Positions 50,320 to 59,167 of a stretch of DNA of 64,000 nucleotides are shown in pieces. The first letter of the stretch is position 1; each line of letters opens with the position of its first letter. The translations under genes and the position numbers were made by a program. The notes under the pieces are model-generated. The model had not been told where the DNA came from. It saw nothing but the letters and a program-made list of their open reading frames with translations, and made no database searches. The stretch covers positions 61,598,287 to 61,662,286 of the forward strand of contig NC_091121.1 of assembly GCF_040183065.1 (NCBI RefSeq), given 5' to 3'. Source of the stretch: Periplaneta americana (Eukaryota; Arthropoda; Insecta; Blattodea; Blattidae).

Positions 50320-53300
50320 TATTTCTCTATCCGAAATTAAATCCAAGCCATCTGAATTTGTGGTCAAAATGTTTCCACGTCAGCCGCATCACAGAATTAA
50401 ATAAAAGAATAAAGTAAAGGCAAATAAAGTATAGGAACTTGAGAAAAGAAATTAAAAGGCTGAAAAAAAAAAAAGTTACTAAACAGAAACAAGATTAATT
50501 AAAAATCTCCTAAAGATGTTCACTAGGGAAGTAGACACAATGAATAACAGGTATTCCATAACACTTTATTTAAATCGCTGATCAGAATTATTAATCCTTA
50601 TCATGTATACATAAAATAATACAATACAGTCTTTTATGAAACATCTTTTCCATCTAAATTTCTCAATAAATATACAAAATTACGTTTATTTTTTTTTTAT
50701 TATTGATGTTTATTGTCTTTGATGGGAAACTTACCAATGTGGGGACCTATTCCAAGAGATAGCATTATCTTCATAATATCTCCTGCAAAGTTTCCTCTCA
50801 GAATTCTCTCTAACTCAGACCATATGCGTTCCCCTGATATTCCACTCAGTCCATCAACGTTTTCTTTGATGGCCTGCAGAGTTCTCTCTTCATGACAATT
50901 TGCATGTTCTGCAATGCGACCATAGAACCTGCAATTTAATATTAACTTCAATTATGTACAATTAATTTATCCATAATGTAATACAGGGGGCAAAGGCTAA
51001 TTGGGATTTTCCAGTCTCTGATAGGTTCAAAAACCCTGATAGAACTGATATCTAACCCCTGTGGTCAATTTCAATGAAGTTCGGAGGACCTAATTAGTCA
51101 AATCCACTCTCCTCACCTCCAAACTAGGGCCCCCTGGAATCTTTTAAGATGCGAAAGAGACAGTGGTGTATGGAAAGCAACAGGAAGCTACCACATTTAT
51201 CTTTCCCAAGAAAACTGCAAACAAAACTGTACTGTGTCACAATGTCCAACGCACTATGTACAGAGGTGCATTCATTACGAGTGACAAAGTCACTGGGATC
51301 CGATGGGATGAGCAGTATATGAGAAAAGGCCACCAAAGGGAAAACTGAGAGGTAGAACTTAAACTCAAGGGATTTTATCCAGCATCAGTGCTGGAATCCG
51401 GTGTGGCTTGTAGATAAAGCATCAGCAAGCAGAGCTGAAAACCTGGGTTCGAGTCTCGGTGCCGGAGAGAATTTTTCATTGTTTTATCTATCCTTCATCA
51501 TATAACGCAGAATTCCTGTGCGGAAATATCATATGTACATCATAATAAAATAATCTAAGATATATATACCTGAAGTATCTAAGTATCCTTAAGTAGTCCT
51601 CTTGTATCCGAGTACTGGCATCCCCAACAAAAATTAATTTTCTCTGCAATAGATCCTGGTAGCCACCAAAGTAGTCATAAACAGTCCCATCTAGACCTGT
51701 AATTTATGTGAGTGTTCAATATATCAAAAGCAAGACTATTGGGAAGCTAAACAGAAAAACAATTCAGAAAAACCAACAATGCCTATTTATCTTTCCTTGA
51801 ATCAGTCTGTTATAAAAATAAAAGGAATGAGAGAGATAAACAGGATACAGCATAACCTATTTGAAGGGTACACAGGAAAAACGATCAAGGTCCATAAAAA
51901 ATCGAAATTGAGTTAATAATGGTATCTTATAGTGGAAACGAAGTACTATCATGTGGTCTAGCTAGTAATAAGAAATCATCGTTCTTGACATTCCACTACG
52001 TCAATTTCTATTAAATACACACATAACAAAGTATTAAGTAATTAAACTTTAAAATTAGTTTTTCTCTAAACTTTCTAAAATGGACCTTGATCGTTATTCC
52101 CATGTACCCTTCATTTGTTTTACTCCAAATTAAGTGTCTGACCATGGATCTATGGAACTGAAATGTTCTGGATTTTCTACTTTTACACCAAGTTCTTTGA
52201 TACTTGTCATCTTACTCCAGAATAATTCAGTAAACAATACCAAACTAAAATTGTTACAAAAGGAAGTGGGATATTGTGAGAAATATGGTAGAGAATTCAG
52301 ATAAGAATTTCCTAAGTACAACAGTTATTTCTACATTTTTATTCCACTTTGGCTTCATTTTAGCTGTAACATAGTCTTCATTCCAAACAAGAACACTCCG
52401 CATATCAGCAAACATTACTCAAAATCCTTTTGCACCCCAACTGCTGATTGGTCCTATGTTCACACTAGAAAATGAGGGATGTATCAACATGTGCGGAGAA
52501 ATGACAGATGACATGATATAACAGACAATCATTTTAAGGTAACAACCTAACATAAAGCATGCAATGCATGTGGAATTTTTACAGGAATGTATTTACATTA
52601 TGAAGCATCCATGTCAGATAAAAGACTGTTTCTAAAGGGTTTTCCCTTACGAGCTTATTATGTTTAAACCTGAATTACTGGAAAAAGGCTAGCCATTATA
52701 CTATTACTACTGTACTGTAATGCAGCACAAGAAGTAAACTGTTACAAACGGATTGACTGATCGCCATTTCCATCTCTTTGTTTGGGTTAGTCTTGAATGG
52801 TGATGCACAATTACATAATCTTATGTCATCATGCTCAATTGCCAATGGTCTCCTAATGACTTTGCATACAAAACACATTCTTCCGTGACAGTCTTAAACA
52901 GTTTTCCAACTGTTTCAAATACTGTATCGTATTATTTTCTCCTCATGTTTAGAAAAAAACAGCGAGTTTCCCATTAATACTTAGAATACATGTAACAGGT
53001 TTTCTTCCAAACTGAGAACTAATTAATATCGCGTTCTAGGTGACATAAGGAGGTAGTTGATCTTGCAGCCAATAGAAAGGACTTCAGACACGTGTATTTC
53101 TGAAGATTATGGGAATATCCAATTTTATAGTTTGATCTACTTCTAAATGATGAAAAGGTGCCACTGCATGGACAAATTATGAAAAATAATGCTTCTTATT
53201 CACACAATGGTATTATAATAATGTGAATATAAATTGTTGCAAGTGATACTGTCAGAAGGGATGTTCACGTTAATGTATCAGACTGCCAGAAAGCACGCAT

Positions 53301-56300
53301 ATTTTAAAGTAATAACAGAGCCTGGATTTTATGTAATATTAAAATAAGAAATATGTCCATTAAATATGTTGTTGTTGTTTTCTAATGCCAGGCGTTTGAC
53401 AATGAAGTCATTTGACCTCTTGCACTCCAATATTTTTCAAAGATATTATCATTACCAGCCAATGAAGCACAGATTTTGAGGTGTTCCGAATCCATTTCTT
53501 AGTTTGAGTTGCACAATGGGCAGTTAGGGGACTGATATATTCCAATTCTATGCAGGTGTTTGGCCAAACAATCATGGCCTGTTGCCAATCTAAATGCAGC
53601 TACAGACGATTTTCGTGGTAAATCTGGAATTAACTGTGGATTTTGATACAGAGAGTTCCATTTTTTCCCTTGGGATTGTGTTATCAAATTTTGTTTGTTG
53701 AAGTCTAAGTATGTAAAGTTAATAAATCTCTTCACAGAGTAATACATAGATTTAGTAACAGGTCTGTAAGTAGCAGTGCTGCCCTTCTTTGCTAAAGCAT
53801 CTGTATTCTCGTTTCCCAGGATTCCACAATGGGATGGTATCCATTGGAATACAATTCTTTTATTGAGTGATATTAATTGAGAGAGCATTTTAGTTATTTC
53901 TGCTGTTTGAGATGAAGGTGTGTGTTTAGAGACGATTGATAGAATAGCTGCTTTGGAGTCTGACAATATAACTGCATTCCTAAATTTATTGATGTGGCAT
54001 AGAAGATTCCTGAGACATTCACTTATTGCAATGATTTCTCCATCAAAACTTGTTGTTCCATATCCAAGTGATCTATAAAGTGAGAAGAGACAGCACATAA
54101 CACCTGCACCGGCACCTTGTTCTCTGGAGATCAAGGATCCGTCAGTGTATAAATGAAGCCAGTTTTGTGGAGGGCACCTAATATTAATTGTCTCTAAAGA
54201 CAATTGTTTCAGTATTTCAGTGTTTACTTCTGATTTCAGTATTTCTTCTGTTAAATTTAGATTATATTCTATATTTAATAGAGTTAAAGGGTTTGGTTTA
54301 ATTTGTAAGTTTTCTTTTAAATTCGGGATATTCATTTTCTGTTTTAATTCTTGAACCATGGATATGAAACTTTTTTGAGTTTTCAATCTACAGAGAGGAC
54401 TGTATGAATGCCAATTGTTTCCTGGTAATCTGATAAGTTTTTCATATTGAATCAGTGCTTTTTCTTCTATTGTCATTTTGATACTGTCCATTAAATATTT
54501 AGGCAAAATATGTAGATAAATATGCAATAAATTTAAAAAAAATATGTAACCTAAAAATCTAAGCTTTACTGAATGGATTTATTTTACACTGAAGTAAGAA
54601 AAGAGAGCTTAACACTTGACTCTGTGAGACCTATTGATTGTCACATTTATTTCATTGTAATATTTATAGAATTGTTTCTATCTACCTTACATTATGGGTA
54701 CGAGTATGCATATGCAAGAAAAAGAAAACAAAACTCTAAGCCCACAAAATAGAACAAAACAATATAAAATGAACAAAACAAGAATAAACAAATCACTTTT
54801 ATGCAAATTTAATTATATAAATCGTAGCTTGATTCTTTGAAGGTACAATTAACAATTAAATGCATTTAAGAAGCAATACATAGTAGGCCTGGGATTTTTT
54901 TCCTTACAAAAGCTTATTTACTGCTGTTACTCTCTAAGGAATATACAAACTAGCAACATGGCAAACAGATGTCCATTCTTTGTCAGAATATGAATCTAGT
55001 CCGGCGTAAAAAAAAAATAGTTTGACTGGCACATGCACTAGAGACAGAGGGAAAGACAGTACAAACATTTCCCAAATGCATATTAATTGAGAAGATAGAG
55101 GTTCCCCCCCCCCCCCAAAATCAGGTAATATTCTTCAAAATACCAGTACGTGAAATATTTAACATACATCAAAATATGTAACTTAGAGCTTCGAAGTAAG
55201 AATCATTTTTGTGCAATTTACGAACATCTTTGTTTTTCTCTTTGCTACATATATAGGCCTAGAAATTTTAAATATCTGGGATCTAGTAATGATAAATAAG
55301 GTTTGGTGGTAAAATGTGGTAGGAGGTGAGAAACTTTCGAACTACTTTATTATACATATTTTACACGTGCTGAGAATTTTTATGCATTTGTGATGTGTTT
55401 TATATCACACCATGTAACAAGTAATTAGACAATAAATAAATGAATAAAGAACTATTATCACACTAAAATAACTATTTCCTAGTTTGAGGGATCAGAGTAA
55501 AAATATTTTGTAGCAAAATGTAATGAATGACTTAAAAGAAAGGCAATTTACCAAGAAACATGGAGTTAATAGTGAGATCTCGTCTATTTGCATCCAGTTT
55601 CCAATCAGTTGTGAACTCCACATCAGCATGTCTGCCATCTGTCCTCACATCAATTCGTAACGTTGTTACCTATGACAAATGTGGCATATCACACATATAG
55701 AAAGTTGCAAGGATGATTCACTATTACATTTCATAACAAAGACCATTTAAAAAAATAATTTAACTAAATTACAGAAATATATCTTCTAAATTAAAACACA
55801 ACTAACGTTGTTCAAAACAATTCCTATTAAATAAATGACAGAATAGGCAGTTGTTTTTCTGAACTGTAACTTAAGAACAAAAAATAAAAAACCAATATTC
55901 ATTATTATTTATTTATTTATTTAATGTCCAGGCATTTGATACAATGTAATTTGTCTTCTTGCTTCCCAATACAATGATGTTAAATCCTGTGGACAGTCCT
56001 TTAACTTCGCACACTTAAAAATATATTTATTCATAACTGAGCCACTTTCACAACACAAAACACACTCTGGAGAAGGAACGATGGAGATCCAATGCAGATG
56101 AGTGGCCAGAAAGTCATGTCTTGAGGATGATCGGAATACTGCCATAGCATTTCTTCTTGGTCCCTCAGATTCTGGTGATTTGTAGTCCAATAGCGTTCTC
56201 CAAAGTTTTCCCTTGCATAAGGTGAGGTTGATCTGCTTTAATTCATGTTTAAATTTTATGTTAATAATGTAGTCGATTGCAAAGTAAAACAATGGCGGTT

Positions 56301-59093
56301 TCTTGATCTGTTTAATTCTGATACCTCTTTCTGCCAACAAGTCTGCATTTTCGTTTCCCTGAAGTCTGCAGTGAGACAGGACCCAATGTATTACGAGTTC
56401 CATAATTCCACATCAGAATAAAAAATTTTGTCATATCTCCCTGTTAATCGAAAACTCATACCCTTGAAAATACTAACAGACAATTATAAACTTGTGCTTT
56501 TATTTCTTTGATCAGCCTACAATTTCCTATTTAGCAGCAATTTTAGTTTTAAGAAAATCCAGAGTCGCAGGGACAGTAAGGGAGCCGACAGATCTGAATA
56601 ATGTGATGTACTGCACTCCACCCCACCCAAAAAAAAAATCTGCAGAAATGTGAATTCTGTCTACCCTTGTGACAGGAGTGAAAGAACGAGTTTTGCTGCC
56701 GCATATTTCATATCATCAAAATTTATGTAACTAGAGACTGTGGAATCCCCAGACCTTCTTTTAATCCTCCCACTGTCAATTGCCGATTTTCGTTGATTGC
56801 AGCTCGCAGTTGTTTAACATTTTCGGTTATTTTGCTTGTTAAAGGCTTTCCAGATCGTGGACCAATTTCAATAGATTCCCTGTCATATTTGAAGTGTCTG
56901 TACTGCACTTTTATCTCGACTTCTCTCATTGAATCATTTCTGAAAGCTCTCTTAATTATTCAGTTAGTTTCCATGGACGAATGTCGTTCAAACTGGAAGC
57001 AAAACTTAATGCAGATTTGCTGACCTACTTACTCGATCATTGTGAATGCAACAGTCACACACAGTATACATGTTTATTCAATGGCATCTCAGTCCGACTG
57101 AAAACCCAATGAGAAAGTGCAGAGACTTGTTGCTAAGTCAAAACAAAGCAGCATGACCGATTCCAGATTTTTTTGCCTACTTCTGTTTGGTGAATATTCT
57201 TTTGTGATGCGAGTTGGTACTTGTGAGTTTTTAAGTTACTCTACACATAATTCTGTAATAGCATGTTGCATTGAAATTTCCCTTTATTTGTAACTTTTTG
57301 TTATTATCATTTAATATATTTTATATTATAATTATTAAACCTGCTATCATTAGCAGAGAGAACCAGTTATTAAAAAATTAGAATGACACCACAGGGGTTA
57401 AGTAGGCTCACCTCAAAGTTCTCCTTGTCATTTATTCTTGGAGTGATGGTGCCATGTTTTTCGCCTTTTGTGTTAATCATACGGATACTTTCTGCATTGA
57501 ACATTTCCTTCATTTGATCAGGAGTGGCAGTTGTAGCGAAGTCCAAATCTTTAGGTTGAATCTTCATTAACAAATCCCTGTTCAAAATATAATTTATTTT
57601 AGCACATACAATACTCATGCAATAGAATTACATATTTGTCATAACTTCCAATTTGAGGAACTTAAATAAAAAAAAACTTACTGGTATAAAGAGACTTACA
57701 TTAGAAACTGTACCAGAAAAATATAATAAATAACTTAAGGAATCATTAAATTATTTCTTGTTGCTAACCTCACTGCTCCTCCTGCAATTCTCAGTTCGTA
57801 GCCATACTCTTTGAATAAGGATGACAAAGTTGTCAACTCTGGGGAAAAAAGAGCTTTGAATTCTGGCGTATCAAGCTTCATGATCACTGGATAGTCTTTT
57901 GATACTGGATGCAGACAGCTGTAACCTTTCTTAACTGGAACAAGAAACTTATTCTTCAATTCCTGTAATTAAGAAACAATGTCCTCTATGAAAAATATTT
58001 ATATAATCTGGTTACAGTGGCTCAAAATTAAACTTTTCAGAAAGAGTTATTTTTTGTCAGTTATTTTATGACACTATCAACTACTGGGTTATTTAGAGTC
58101 ACTGGAATTTGAGAATTTGGAGATATGAGGCAGGGGATTACCTGACACATGAAAATTTCGCAAAAAATCCAACCAAGGTAATCAGCCCAAGCAGGTATTG
58201 GACCTACACCCGAGCACAGCTCTGGATCAGCAGACAAGCATGCCTACCGCCTGAGCTATGACAATGACTAAAAAGTTATTCATTTGAAATAATAACTTAT
58301 GACATTTTTATTTATTTCTTTATAAGTGTTTCATTTTAAGCGACCGAAACAAAATAATACGTACATGTAAAATATGATAGAATTGAACAAGGTATTTTTA
58401 TAAAGAATATATTTCTTGCACACAAAAAAATTTCAAATTTAATTTCCTGCATGTGTATTTACAATAACAAATTATTAAATATAATAACGAGTAAAAACAT
58501 GTGTATTATGTCATAATTAGAAGGCCTTTGTTTTTCAAATTTTCTTATAACTCTTGGCATAGATTTTACATAGATCTTCTTCACAATAATCTAGAGTTAA
58601 CAGCGACTAGCCATGACATAATGTGCTTTCTAAATCATTTCAGTTATTACAGTGCGAATAGGCTGTGTAATGTGTATTGGAAACAACTGCTGCTCAGCTC
58701 ACAAAACTTGTCTATACGATATTCCCAGCCACAATAGCTACTGGAAGTCACAAGAAAATTCCATTAACAAAATATCCTGATACCATTCCAAACAGGACCA
58801 CAATACACAAGACTACAAACAAAATAAAAAATAGCTAGGTCTATTTTAGACTAGAAAATGGACAAGGTGTAGTCAGGTACCAACAGAAGAGAAGTTCGAT
58901 GAAACTGGAAATGCTTTGTTCCAATCTCATACTGTGATTTGTTTCTCAGAGAAAATTTACAGAACGAAGTTTGCAAGTATCTGACACTTTAAAACAAATG
59001 AAAAACAATATTAGTCTCCAAGAACATTTTCACAATGTGCTAATGCCACTTGGGTAACTATCAATTTTAGTCTTCAGCATAAGCTTTGGTTGT

Positions 59094-59167
<74 letters not shown>

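Noticed and set aside
57735-57959. Treating the frame that starts at 57959 as the true TRNT1 start
   Set aside because: That codon is TTG, and a clear acceptor (AATTACAG) lies just upstream; exon 1 at 61195-61257 joins in phase and supplies an ATG.
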